Shown piece by piece: positions 6,320 through 13,803 of a DNA stretch of 35,842 bases. The DNA is taken from NCBI GenBank assembly GCA_030684475.1, contig JAUXWB010000211.1:1-35842 (forward strand), read 5' to 3'. The notes below the pieces were generated by a model. The model was not told where the DNA came from and ran no database searches. It saw only the letters and a program-made list of their open reading frames with translations. Both the position numbers and the translations under genes were made by a program. Each line of letters begins with the position of its first letter. Positions within the stretch are counted from its first letter, which is position 1. The DNA is from Reyranella sp. (GTDB taxonomy: Bacteria > Pseudomonadota > Alphaproteobacteria > Reyranellales > Reyranellaceae).

Positions 6320-6696
6320 CAGAGGTGTGGTCTGGTACGCGCGGGCCGCGCCGACAGCACCGCCAGCAGGGCGAGCAGGGCGGGCAATCCCTGAGTGTAG
6401 AGGATCGACATCTTGGCGGTCAGCCCGCCATAGACGCCGGCGGCGACCACGCAGGCGAGGAAGAAGACCTTCACGTCACGGCGGCCGCTGACCAGGCCCC
6501 AGATCAGCCCGGCGGCGAGGAAGCCGTTATAGAGGCCCTGGTTGGCGGCCAGGATGGCGGTCGAGGCCGACAGTTCGGGTGTCATGTCGAAGATCTGCCG
6601 GCCGACCGGATGGTTCCAGTAGAACATCTCCAGGATCATGATGCCGACGTGGCTCAACGCCACGAAGACCACCAACAGCAACGAGATCATCCGCAT
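6319..6696 (-). CDS. DUF1304 small membrane protein
   Basis: 125 aa from ATG at 6696, preceded by a GGGGGG run about nine bases upstream; in-frame ATGs at 6705, 6723 and 6744 are alternatives. Four hydrophobic segments are seen: MISLLLVVFVALSHVGIMIL, the middle NQGLYNGFLAAGLIWGLV, VFFLACVVAAGVYGGL, and LPALLALLAVLSA. The LEMFYW near residue 24 and the NQGLYNGFLAAGL block are the hallmarks of the DUF1304 family, whose role is unknown. It lies downstream of nnrS on the same strand with a 77-base gap and a small hairpin (6754-6767), so cotranscription is possible. Its 3' end adjoins the kinase relic. Confidence 0.85.
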   Translation of the reverse strand: MRMISLLLVVFVALSHVGIMILEMFYWNHPVGRQIFDMTPELSASTAILAANQGLYNGFLAAGLIWGLVSGRRDVKVFFLACVVAAGVYGGLTAKMSILYTQGLPALLALLAVLSARPARTRPHL

Positions 6697-6773
6697 GATT
6701 CGCATCCCCCCGGGCGTCGCCATCGAGCCTAGCACGTTCCGCACCGGGGGGAGCGACCGTCAGGTCGGCTGCA

Positions 6774-7970
6774 TCACCTCGCGGCGCGGACGGCCGGTCG
6801 CTTGGAGCTGCAGAGAAGCGGCGCATAGAGGGTGGCGAAGCCCAGGAAGGCTGCCGCCCAGGCGACGGCTGCGAGATGCACCAGCACGTCGTTCCATTCC
6901 GGCAGCAAGGCGGCACAGATGCGCGCCACGGCGGCGATTGTCGCCGTCGCATAGATCGCCTGCAGGGCGGGTGAGGCGGCGAGGGGGCGACCGGTGTGGC
7001 CGAGACTGGCGCGGCTCATCACGGCGAGCGTCATGATGCCGATCGCGCCTGCCGTCCAGGCGTGAATACCGGCGCTGGGCGCACCGATGCCCAAGGCGGC
7101 AAGGCCCGCCAACAGGAATCCCAGCGGCACGAAGGCGTAGCCGACATGCAGGATCAGCACGAGCCGGTCGGCGAAGGTGCGATCGCCCGCCCAGCGGGCG
7201 AGGCGCGCGACATTGAGCGTCGCCGCGACGATCAGCGCCGCAGCGGCGGGCGCGCCGGCAGGCTCGACGACCCAGAGGACGAGGCCAGCCGCGCTGAACC
7301 CGAGGCAGACGACGTCGAAGCGTCCGAATGGCGCCGGCAGGCGGCCTGGGGCATGCTGCATCAACCAGTTGCGGGTGAAGCTCGGCACGATGCGTCCGCC
7401 CACCACCATGATCAGCATGATGACGACGGCAATGCCGAGGCGGCTTGCGTAGAGCGCGATGCCTTCGATGTGTGCCTCGACGTGAAAGGCGAGATTGCCG
7501 GCGGCCAGCAAGCTGACCAGCGCCACGATCCTGAGGTTGCGCCAGTTCCTGCCGGCGACGATCTCGCGCGCCGCCGCCGCGGCCACCAGAACCAGGAAGG
7601 CGCAATCGACGACGGCCACGCCGATCCAGCCGATGCCGGTCGAGAAGGTGACGGCGAACCGGCCGGCCAGCCAGACGAGAACCAGCACGAGCAACGGCCG
7701 ACCCTGGAGCGGCAGCCGGCCGGTCCAGTTGGGAATTGCCGTCAGCAGGAAGCCGGTGACGATCGCCGGGACGTAGCCGAACAGCAGTTCATGGACGTGC
7801 CAGTCGCGCGGCGAGAAGAGTGTCGTGACCGACAGCTCGCCATAGAGCATCGGCAGCCAGGCCAGAACCTCGAGGCCGGCAAGGACCGATCCCAGCAGAA
7901 AGAACGGCCGGAAGCCGTAGGACAGCAGGGCCGGGCCGCCATAGGGCTTGAGGCGTGGAATCGGTGCCAT
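6774..7970 (-). CDS. nnrS: NnrS family haem/copper membrane protein
   Basis: 398 aa with about 12 hydrophobic segments. The opening ALLSYGFRPFFLLGS and the WHVHELLFGYVPAIVTGFLLTAIPNWTG block, with its paired histidines, are signatures of NnrS, a membrane protein linked to relief of nitric oxide and nitrosative stress in denitrifiers and pathogens. The later GGRIVPSFTRNW and MSRASLGHTGRPL blocks also fit. No nitric oxide reductase or nitrite reductase gene is in the window. A TTGAT-N4-CGCAA site lies just upstream. The ATG at 7970 has no clear Shine-Dalgarno, so leaderless translation is possible. It follows DUF488 by 49 bases. Confidence 0.92.
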   Translation of the reverse strand: MAPIPRLKPYGGPALLSYGFRPFFLLGSVLAGLEVLAWLPMLYGELSVTTLFSPRDWHVHELLFGYVPAIVTGFLLTAIPNWTGRLPLQGRPLLVLVLVWLAGRFAVTFSTGIGWIGVAVVDCAFLVLVAAAAAREIVAGRNWRNLRIVALVSLLAAGNLAFHVEAHIEGIALYASRLGIAVVIMLIMVVGGRIVPSFTRNWLMQHAPGRLPAPFGRFDVVCLGFSAAGLVLWVVEPAGAPAAAALIVAATLNVARLARWAGDRTFADRLVLILHVGYAFVPLGFLLAGLAALGIGAPSAGIHAWTAGAIGIMTLAVMSRASLGHTGRPLAASPALQAIYATATIAAVARICAALLPEWNDVLVHLAAVAWAAAFLGFATLYAPLLCSSKRPAVRAAR

Positions 7971-8002
7971 GATAGTCGATAGCAGCCCCGGCGCCGCGCG
8001 GT

Positions 8003-8016
8003 TTGATCTGGCGCAA
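8003..8016 (-). promoter_or_regulatory. FNR/NnrR/Dnr-like box upstream of nnrS
   Basis: Plus-strand TTGATCTGGCGCAA reads TTG-N8-CAA, with one perfect TTGAT half and a CGCAA half (consensus ATCAA). It lies in the 49-base gap between DUF488 and nnrS, 33-46 bases before the nnrS start. Regulation of nnrS by Crp/FNR-family NO sensors is known; this site is inferred. Confidence 0.45.
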
Positions 8017-8019
8017 CGG

Positions 8020-8586
8020 TCAGGCCGACTTCCCCCTCATCGCCCGTTCGCGCAGCCGCCAGGCCCGGGCCAGCCGCGTGGCGCGGTCTTCGCCCGAGGT
8101 GAAGAGATCCGGGCCGCTGCGCTCGACCTTGGCCAACAGCGCCTCCTCGATCTCGGCGTGCCGACGAATGCCGCCGTCGGCCAGCAGATGGTCCATCGCG
8201 ACGCCGCGTTCGACCAGGCGCCGCGCCACCAGCACGGTGCGGTGGCAATCGAGCGGCTCCTTCTCGGCGCACATCAGGCAAAGGCTCGTCTCGCCGGCCC
8301 GCGCGGTCAGGCGGTCGAGGGCACGGGCGAAGTCGGGCCGGACGGCGAGGTCGTCATAGCTGCCGCCACTTTGCGGCTTGCCGCCCAGCGCCATGCCCTC
8401 GTGGACATAGGCGATGCCGGCGGCGGCGAGACTTTGCGCCAGACGCTCGCGGCCGAACTGCGGGAAACGCCGCGAGTAAGGCGTAGAGCGGACGTCGACC
8501 ACCGTCTCGACGCCGCCCGCCTTCAGGAGATCGACAAAGCGCTCGATCGGGTGGTTCGAATGGCCGATTGTCTTGATGGATTTCAT
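8020..8586 (-). CDS. DUF488 family protein
   Basis: 188 aa. The start KTIGHSNHPIERFVDLLKAGGVETVVDVRSTPYSRR and the downstream LCLMCAEKEPLDCHRTVLVA, with its C-x-E-K...C-H-R pattern, define the DUF488 family. Several members sit beside redox or DNA-damage genes, but no activity is firmly established. The protein is cytosolic by composition. Its ATG at 8586 overlaps the TGA of the LysR gene by four bases, so the two are translationally coupled. It precedes nnrS, which may be cotranscribed or have its own promoter. Confidence 0.88.
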   Translation of the reverse strand: MKSIKTIGHSNHPIERFVDLLKAGGVETVVDVRSTPYSRRFPQFGRERLAQSLAAAGIAYVHEGMALGGKPQSGGSYDDLAVRPDFARALDRLTARAGETSLCLMCAEKEPLDCHRTVLVARRLVERGVAMDHLLADGGIRRHAEIEEALLAKVERSGPDLFTSGEDRATRLARAWRLRERAMRGKSA

Positions 8587-9473
8587 GACGGCAGGCGGCG
8601 CACCAGGTCGATGAAGGCCAGCGTCGCGACGGAGCGTTCGTCGCGGCGGCAGGCCAGGTTGAGCGGCACCCTGAGCGCCGGCCGGCCCTTGAGCCGGCGG
8701 TAGGTTACACCTTCCAGCGGCAGGCGGCTCAAGGAAGCGGGCACGATGGTGATGCCGAGGCCCGCCGCCACGAGGTTGAGCGTCGAGACGATGCGCGGCG
8801 CCTCCTGGCCGACATGCGGGCTGAAGCCCGCCTGGGCGCAGGCCGCGATGATGACGTCGTAGAGGCCGCGCCCGTCGGGCCGGCGGTAGAGGATGAAGGT
8901 CTCGTTGGCGAGGTCCCTGAGCGTGAGATCGGCGCGGCGCGCGAGCTTGTGGCGCGACGGCAGCGCCGCTGCCGTATCCTCCTGCAGGAGCGCATACACG
9001 GTGAGGCCTTCGGGATCTATCAGGCCGGAGCGGATGAAGGCCACGTCCAGCCTCTCCTCGCGCAGGCCACCCAGCAGATCACCCGAGCTGCTTTCCTCGA
9101 GCACGAACGAAACGTCCGGTCGGGTGAGGCGAAACTCGCGGATGGCGCGCGCCACCAGCGGATGAAAAGGCGCCGAGGTGGTGAAGCCCACGGCGATGCG
9201 GCCGGTCTCGCCGCGCGCCGTACGCCGGGCCCGCGCCGCCGCGCGATCGACCGCGGCCAGCACCGCCTCGGCGTCGGCCAGGAAGGAGCGGCCAGCGTCG
9301 GTCAGCGCCACGCCGCGGGGATGGCGCACGAACAGGGCGGCGTCGATCTCGCGCTCGAGCGCGCGGATCTGCTGGCTGAGTGGCGGCTGCTGCATGTGCA
9401 GCTTCTCGGCCGCGCGCGTGATGTGGCCTTCGTGGGCCACGGCGACGAAATAGCGGAGGTGGCGCAGTTCCAT
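8583..9473 (-). CDS. LysR-family transcriptional regulator
   Basis: 296 aa. The N-terminal winged HTH is typical: ELRHLRYFVAVAHEGHITRAAEKL, then QQPPLSQQIRALEREID and LFVRHPRGVALTDAGR. The remainder is a periplasmic-binding-like effector domain with IAVGFTTSAPFHPLV and LVAAGLGITIVPASL. It is divergent from the TSUP/thioesterase/HAD/PLP operon across a short gap with a dyad, the classic LysR arrangement, so that operon is the likely target along with its own promoter. It also heads DUF488 by a 4-base overlap. The effector is unknown; similarity is greatest to the aromatic or carboxylic acid responsive branch. Confidence 0.93.
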   Translation of the reverse strand: MELRHLRYFVAVAHEGHITRAAEKLHMQQPPLSQQIRALEREIDAALFVRHPRGVALTDAGRSFLADAEAVLAAVDRAAARARRTARGETGRIAVGFTTSAPFHPLVARAIREFRLTRPDVSFVLEESSSGDLLGGLREERLDVAFIRSGLIDPEGLTVYALLQEDTAAALPSRHKLARRADLTLRDLANETFILYRRPDGRGLYDVIIAACAQAGFSPHVGQEAPRIVSTLNLVAAGLGITIVPASLSRLPLEGVTYRRLKGRPALRVPLNLACRRDERSVATLAFIDLVRRLPS

Positions 9474-9477
9474 CCAG

Positions 9478-9494
9478 CATATGTAATGAATATG
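9478..9494. promoter_or_regulatory. LysR-type dyad between lysR and the TSUP operon
   Basis: CATAT-N7-ATATG, a perfect 5+5 inverted repeat containing the T-N11-A core (T9480, A9492) of LysR operators. It begins five bases upstream of the lysR start codon in an AT-rich patch (9474-9530), where both divergent promoters must lie. It fits autoregulation and control of the operon. Confidence 0.5.
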
Positions 9495-9570
9495 GAGATA
9501 CTATTTAACATATATTTGAACACTGGAGAACCTGGGCCCAGTGTCGCCTCACTTGCAGCGTGGGGCGACG

Positions 9571-10317
9571 ATGACGATAACGATGGCGGCGGGGCTCGGG
9601 CTCCTGATGATCGGCACGGCGTTCCTGTCCGGCATCTTCGGCATGGCCGGCGGCATGGTGCTGATCGGCGTGCTGCTGGTCGTGCTGCCGCTGCCGGTAG
9701 CCATGGTGCTGCACGCGGTGACGCAGATGGCCTCGAACGGCTGGCGGGCGCTGCTGTGGTGGCGCCATATCCAATGGAAGATCACGATGTTCTACATCGT
9801 GGGTTGCGGGCTCGCGGTCGGTCTGTGGTCGCTCACCCTTTACGTGCCGGAGAAGGCCGTGGCGCTGCTGATGCTGGGGCTCTCGCCCTTTGTCCTGCGC
9901 GCCATCCCCACGCACATCCTGCCGGCGACGCTCGGTCCCGCCCAGGCCGTGGGCGGCGGCGTCGCCTGCATGGCGCTGATGCTGCTGACCGGCGTCACCG
10001 GACCGCTGATCGACCAGCTCTTCCTGCGCTCGCCGTGGAACCGGCGACAGATCGTGGCGACCAAGGCCTCATGCCAGGTGTTCGGCCACGGCTTCAAGCT
10101 GCTCTATTTCGGCGCCCTGATCGAACAGGCGGGGACGGTCGAGCCGTGGGTGCTGGCCATGGCCATCGCCGCCTCGATGATCGGCACGTCGCTCGGCAAG
10201 ACCATCCTGGAGAAGCTCTCCGACCAGCAGTTCCGCACCTGGGCCGGCCGGCTGATCAACCTGCTCGGCGCGTGGTACGTCGGCTACGGTCTCGTTCTTC
10301 TGGCAGGGATTGCCTAA
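9571..10317 (+). CDS. TSUP (TauE/SafE) family permease
   Basis: 248 aa from ATG at 9571, with GGGG five bases upstream; an in-frame GTG at 9541 would add ten residues. The protein has about eight hydrophobic segments, with GTAFLSGIFGMAGGMVLIGVLL at the start and a second GGGVACMALMLLTGVTGPLIDQLFL half, the internal repeat of TSUP proteins. Known members export sulfite, sulfoacetate or other organic anions, or take up C2 compounds. It is the first gene of a five-gene plus-strand run divergent from the LysR gene. The cargo is unknown; the neighbours point to an organic acid rather than sulfur chemistry. Confidence 0.88.
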   Translation: MTITMAAGLGLLMIGTAFLSGIFGMAGGMVLIGVLLVVLPLPVAMVLHAVTQMASNGWRALLWWRHIQWKITMFYIVGCGLAVGLWSLTLYVPEKAVALLMLGLSPFVLRAIPTHILPATLGPAQAVGGGVACMALMLLTGVTGPLIDQLFLRSPWNRRQIVATKASCQVFGHGFKLLYFGALIEQAGTVEPWVLAMAIAASMIGTSLGKTILEKLSDQQFRTWAGRLINLLGAWYVGYGLVLLAGIA

Positions 10318-10325
10318 GATGGCGC

Positions 10326-10763
10326 GTGTCCATTCCACCCTCACGTGTTCCCGCAGGATTCCGCGAACTCACTGAAGCGTCCGGCTTCGCCGCGGTCAAC
10401 GGCCCGTGGTTCGAGAAGATCGAGAACGGTCGCGCAATCCGCGGCTTCCTGCCCGGGCCGCAGCACGCCAACGCGCTCGGCATCGTGCATGGCGGCATGC
10501 TGGCGGCTTTCCTCGATTCGGCGATGGGCGTTTCGGTCTGGCAGGCCCTGCAGCGCCGCGCCGTCACGCTCACCCTGTCGCTCGACTATCTTGGACCGGC
10601 GCGGATCGGCGATTGGCTGGAGGCGGCGGGCGAGGTGGTGGGCCACGACGAGCATATGGTGCAGGTGAGGGGCCGCCTCTATGGTCCGCGCCATGATGTG
10701 TTGGCGGGGCTTGGCGTGTTCTCGCTGCTGAGCCGCCACCGACAACTCAAGACCCGGAGCTAG
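10326..10763 (+). CDS. PaaI-type hotdog thioesterase (first copy)
   Basis: 145 aa from a GTG at 10326, eight bases after the permease stop; this frame is open far upstream through other genes, so the start rests on position. The HGGMLAAFLDSAMGVSVWQAL block is the hotdog catalytic signature (HGG followed by an acidic residue), and LTLSLDYLGPARIGDWLEA is the following strand pair. Such enzymes hydrolyse acyl- or aryl-CoA thioesters. It is followed three bases later by a second, divergent hotdog gene. The substrate is unknown. Confidence 0.85.
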   Translation: MSIPPSRVPAGFRELTEASGFAAVNGPWFEKIENGRAIRGFLPGPQHANALGIVHGGMLAAFLDSAMGVSVWQALQRRAVTLTLSLDYLGPARIGDWLEAAGEVVGHDEHMVQVRGRLYGPRHDVLAGLGVFSLLSRHRQLKTRS

Positions 10764-10766
10764 CAC

Positions 10767-11258
10767 TTGCCGAGTGATGATCCGCCTACCGATTTCCGCA
10801 AGATCGATTTCGACCGCGATCGGGCCGAGCCGACCTTCAACAGCCATATCGGCAATCTCTATGTGAAGCGCGGAGAGAAAGGCACGCGCGATGAGTTCGT
10901 CATGGGCTTCCGCGTGCACCAACATATGTGCAACCCGGCCGGTGGGCTGCATGGCGGCATGATGATGACCGTGGCCGACCTGGTGGGCGCCATGGGCGGC
11001 GGCACGCTGGCCGGCCTGCGCAAATTCCTGCCGACCGTGAACATGACCTTCGACTTCGTGGCGCCGGCCAAGGTCGGCGACTGGGTCGAGGGAAGGCCCG
11101 AGCTGGTGCGCGCCACCCGCTCGCTGCTCTTCACCAACATCTACCTGACGGTGGGCGAGGAGAAGATCCTGCGCGCCTCCTCGATCTGCAAGATCCCGTC
11201 GGGTGACGGGCTCGCCTTCGGCAAGGCCAAGCTGGTGCGTGAGGATGCCAAGACCTAG
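10767..11258 (+). CDS. PaaI-type hotdog thioesterase (second copy)
   Basis: 163 aa from a TTG at 10767, supported by GGAG (10756-10759) seven bases upstream. The HGGMMMTVADLVGAMGGGTLAG block is the hotdog signature, with VNMTFDFVAPAKVGDWVEG after it. The sequence differs clearly from the preceding gene, so the pair is an old duplication, two separate activities, or a heteromer. It lies three bases after that gene and overlaps the next by 14 bases, so the genes are surely cotranscribed. It would act on a CoA thioester; which one is unknown. Confidence 0.87.
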   Translation: MPSDDPPTDFRKIDFDRDRAEPTFNSHIGNLYVKRGEKGTRDEFVMGFRVHQHMCNPAGGLHGGMMMTVADLVGAMGGGTLAGLRKFLPTVNMTFDFVAPAKVGDWVEGRPELVRATRSLLFTNIYLTVGEEKILRASSICKIPSGDGLAFGKAKLVREDAKT

Positions 11259-11895
11259 TCCGCCCGCCCTGCCCAAAGCCGTGCTGTTCGACCTGCTGAC
11301 GGCGCTGCTCGATTCCTGGACGCTGTGGAACAGGGTGGCCGGCTCCGAGGCCGCGGGTCGCGCCTGGCGCGCCGAATATCTGCGGCTGACCTACGGCTGC
11401 GGTTCCTACGTGCCCTATGAGGATCTCGTGCGCACGGCGGCGCGCACGACGGGCCTGCCGGAGACGGTCGCCGATGCGCTCGAAACGCGCTGGTACGAAC
11501 TGCCGGTGTGGAGCGGCGCACAGGCCGCCCTCGACGCGCTGCAGGGCCGGACCAAGCTTGCCGTCGTGACCAACTGCTCGGTCCGGCTGGGGGCACAGGC
11601 GGCGGGCCGCTTGAATACGCGCTGGGATTGCATCGTCACGGCCGAGGAGGCGGGCTTCTACAAGCCCGACCCGCGGCCCTACCGGCTGGCGCTGGCGAAG
11701 CTCGGAATCGAACCCCGGGACGCCGCTTTCGTGGCGGGCTCCGGCTACGATCTTTTCGGCACATCAGCCGTTGGGCTGCGCACCTACTGGCACAACAGGG
11801 TCGGTCTCGCGCGTCCCGACGGCGCGCCGGCCGCCTCTCTCGAACGGCCAACCTTAGAAGGTCTTCTTCCCTGGCTTGAAGGGCCCCCACTGTGA
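11245..11895 (+). CDS. HAD hydrolase, L-2-haloacid dehalogenase-like
   Basis: 216 aa from ATG at 11245. Motif I is LFDLLTALLDSW: nucleophilic Asp with the second Asp of the phosphatase motif replaced, as in haloacid dehalogenases (D-x-x-x-T). Motif II is VVTNCS, motif III is YKPDPRPY, and motif IV is VAGSGYDLFGTSAVGLRTYWHNR-like. This combination is closer to haloacid dehalogenase type II than to phosphatases. It would attack a C-X or phosphoester bond of a small acid. It overlaps the upstream thioesterase by 14 bases and the downstream PLP gene by four (GTGA). Dehalogenation is possible but not shown. Confidence 0.85.
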   Translation: MPRPSPPALPKAVLFDLLTALLDSWTLWNRVAGSEAAGRAWRAEYLRLTYGCGSYVPYEDLVRTAARTTGLPETVADALETRWYELPVWSGAQAALDALQGRTKLAVVTNCSVRLGAQAAGRLNTRWDCIVTAEEAGFYKPDPRPYRLALAKLGIEPRDAAFVAGSGYDLFGTSAVGLRTYWHNRVGLARPDGAPAASLERPTLEGLLPWLEGPPL

Positions 11896-13013
11896 CGCTG
11901 ACAGATATCGAGACTCCCGCTGCGCTGATCGACGAGAGGCGCATGGCTGCCAACATCGCGCGCCTGCAAAAGCGCATGACCGAATTGGGCGTCCGCCTGC
12001 GCCCTCATGTGAAGACATCGAAATGCATCGAAGTGGCCCGGCGCCAACGGGCCGCCGGCGCGGCCGGCATCACGGTCTCGACCTTGAAGGAGGCCGAGCA
12101 GTTCTTCGCCGCGGGTTTTGCCGACATCCTCTATGCCGTCTGCATCTCGCCCGACAAGCTTGACCGTGCGCTGGCTCTCTGCCGGCAGGGCTGTGCGCTC
12201 ACGCTGCTGGTCGACTCGGTCGCCGCGGCGCACGCCGTCGTCGCCAAAGGACATCCCTTCGAGGTGATGATCGAAATCGATTCCGACGGGCATCGCTCCG
12301 GCGTACTGCCCGAGGACGCGGTGCTGATCGAGATCGGCAAGGTGCTACACGACGGTGGCGCCAAGCTCAAGGGTGTGCTGACGCATGCCGGCAGCTCCTA
12401 CGACCTCAATACCCCCGAAGCGCTGCAGAAACTTGCCGAGCAGGAGCGTCGGCTCTCGGTGCGCGCGGCCGAGCGCCTGCAGGCTTCAGGTCTACCCTGT
12501 CCGGAGGTGAGCGTCGGCTCCACGCCCACGGCGCTCTCGGCGCAAAGCCTCGACGGCGTCACCGAGGTGCGGGCCGGCGTCTATGTCTTCTTCGACCTGG
12601 TGATGGCCAACATCGGCGTCTGCACGCCCGAGAACGTCGCGCTGTCGGTGCTGACCACGGTAATCGGCCATCAGCCCGAAAAGGGTTGGGTGATCGTCGA
12701 CGCCGGCTGGATGGCGATGAGCCGTGACCGCGGCACGCAACGCCAGAAGATCGACTATGGCTACGGCATCGTATGCGATGCGGCCGGCCGGGCGATCGAG
12801 GGGCTCCTCGTCACCGCGGCCAACCAGGAGCACGGCATCATCTCGCGCAGCGACGGCAAGGCGGACCTAAGCCTCGTCGAACGCTTCCCGATTGGAGCGA
12901 AGCTGCGCGTCCTGCCCAACCACGCCTGCGCCACCGGCGCGCAATATCCCGACTATCATCTGGTGACATCCGAGGACGCGACCCTGGTATGGCCGCGCTT
13001 TCACGGCTGGTGA
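11892..13013 (+). CDS. DSD1/D-threonine aldolase-family PLP enzyme
   Basis: 373 aa from a GTG at 11892. TPAALIDERRMAANIARLQ starts an alanine-racemase-like TIM barrel. RPHVKTSK holds the PLP-binding lysine (residue 41). LPNHACATG near the C-terminus supplies the H-x-C metal site of fold-III D-serine dehydratases and D-threonine aldolases. These enzymes cleave D-beta-hydroxy amino acids (D-Thr, phenylserine, beta-hydroxyaspartate) to glycine and an aldehyde, or dehydrate D-serine to pyruvate and ammonia. It closes the LysR-divergent operon and is translationally coupled to the HAD gene, so substrate and product may be processed together. The exact reaction is not predictable. Confidence 0.9.
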   Translation: MTLTDIETPAALIDERRMAANIARLQKRMTELGVRLRPHVKTSKCIEVARRQRAAGAAGITVSTLKEAEQFFAAGFADILYAVCISPDKLDRALALCRQGCALTLLVDSVAAAHAVVAKGHPFEVMIEIDSDGHRSGVLPEDAVLIEIGKVLHDGGAKLKGVLTHAGSSYDLNTPEALQKLAEQERRLSVRAAERLQASGLPCPEVSVGSTPTALSAQSLDGVTEVRAGVYVFFDLVMANIGVCTPENVALSVLTTVIGHQPEKGWVIVDAGWMAMSRDRGTQRQKIDYGYGIVCDAAGRAIEGLLVTAANQEHGIISRSDGKADLSLVERFPIGAKLRVLPNHACATGAQYPDYHLVTSEDATLVWPRFHGW

Positions 13014-13023
13014 GGCGAGCGGC

Positions 13024-13737
13024 CTAGACAGTCGTCCAGGGATGATCGGGGAAGTAGCGGGCCATCATGCGCGCCGTGTAGGCGACAAGGTTGGCGTGGC
13101 CCTCGGCCCGCCGACGCAGCTCCGACTCGAAGAACGGCGTCAGGGTGCCGGCGAGCGCGCCGAAGGCGGTGGCGTCCACGCCGACCGGCCGGTCACCCAT
13201 GAGATAGGGCTTGTCACCGAGCAGGGTCGAGAGCGCCCCGAGGGAGCGGTCACCGAGTTCGACGACCTCGTCGGGCGCGTGGCGGGCTACGCCTTGGGCC
13301 TTCAGGCCGGCGGTGACAGCGCCCAACACTTCCTGGCGCAAGGCCTCGCGCATGTTCTCCGGAGCGCCGTCGAAAAAGTGTGCCGGACCCTTGGCGAAAT
13401 TCTCCGGCAGAAGCCATCGCGCATAGGCCATCGAACCGGTCAGGTGGTTTTCGATCAAACGTTCGATGGCCCAGGCCTCGGCGCGCTGGCGCACATCGAG
13501 GCCCTCGTCGAGGTCGATGCCATAGGTCTTCTCGATGTGGGTGCGGATGAAGGTCGAGTCGGCGATCAGCTTGCCACCGTCGGAGATGAAAGGGAGCTGA
13601 CCCTTGGGCGAGGTGTCGGGCCCGGCGCGTTCCTTGGTGAAGGTCAGGCCAGCCATCTTGAGCTGCACTTCGGTCTTGGTGACGAACGGACTCACCTCCG
13701 GCAGGCCGAAGCCGAACAGGGTGATGGTGGGGGTCAT
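13024..13737 (-). CDS. Glutathione S-transferase-like protein
   Basis: 237 aa with GGAG eight bases before the ATG at 13737. The N-terminal thioredoxin-like part has FGFGLPEVSPFVTKTEVQL, then SPKGQLPFISDGGKLIADSTFI, with the conserved cis-proline of the GST fold. The C-terminal helical half ends LVAYTARMMARYFPDHPW. It resembles the failed-axon-connections/metaxin-type GST group of proteobacteria, which often lacks the usual catalytic Cys or Ser. It is divergent from a WYL-type regulator with a 65-base gap holding a TATAAT and a perfect dyad, so it is a likely target. Convergent with the PLP gene, 10 bases apart. Confidence 0.85.
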   Translation of the reverse strand: MTPTITLFGFGLPEVSPFVTKTEVQLKMAGLTFTKERAGPDTSPKGQLPFISDGGKLIADSTFIRTHIEKTYGIDLDEGLDVRQRAEAWAIERLIENHLTGSMAYARWLLPENFAKGPAHFFDGAPENMREALRQEVLGAVTAGLKAQGVARHAPDEVVELGDRSLGALSTLLGDKPYLMGDRPVGVDATAFGALAGTLTPFFESELRRRAEGHANLVAYTARMMARYFPDHPWTTV

Positions 13738-13768
13738 GGGCAGTCTCCGTCGTAGGTGGGGCCCCTTG

Positions 13769-13774
13769 TATAAT
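13769..13774 (+). promoter_or_regulatory. TATAAT -10 element of the WYL regulator
   Basis: Exact consensus -10 hexamer in an extended TTGTATAAT context. No good -35 is seen 17 bases upstream. It would give a leader of about 20 bases before the ATG at 13803, placing the downstream dyad in the leader. Confidence 0.45.
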
Positions 13775-13781
13775 CACCCCC

Positions 13782-13803
13782 TGCTGCCATCGTGGTGGCA
13801 GCA
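13782..13803. promoter_or_regulatory. Perfect 8+8 dyad overlapping the WYL regulator start codon
   Basis: TGCTGCCA-TCGTGG-TGGCAGCA is a perfect inverted repeat. Its last base is the A of the regulator ATG. It lies just after the TATAAT element and upstream of the GST gene. An operator for the regulator itself is the simplest reading; an mRNA hairpin masking the start is another. Confidence 0.6.

Noticed and set aside
4059-6320. Direct repeat of the tRNA-Gln 3' end as att site
   Set aside because: Scanning to 6.3 kb showed no second copy of the T-arm and acceptor sequence, and no integrase gene is present.
8814-10763. A 649-codon plus-strand frame joining antisense of lysR with the first thioesterase
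   Set aside because: Only the last 145 codons encode a recognisable protein; the earlier part is antisense to lysR and out of frame with the TSUP permease. The hotdog gene is started at GTG 10326 instead.
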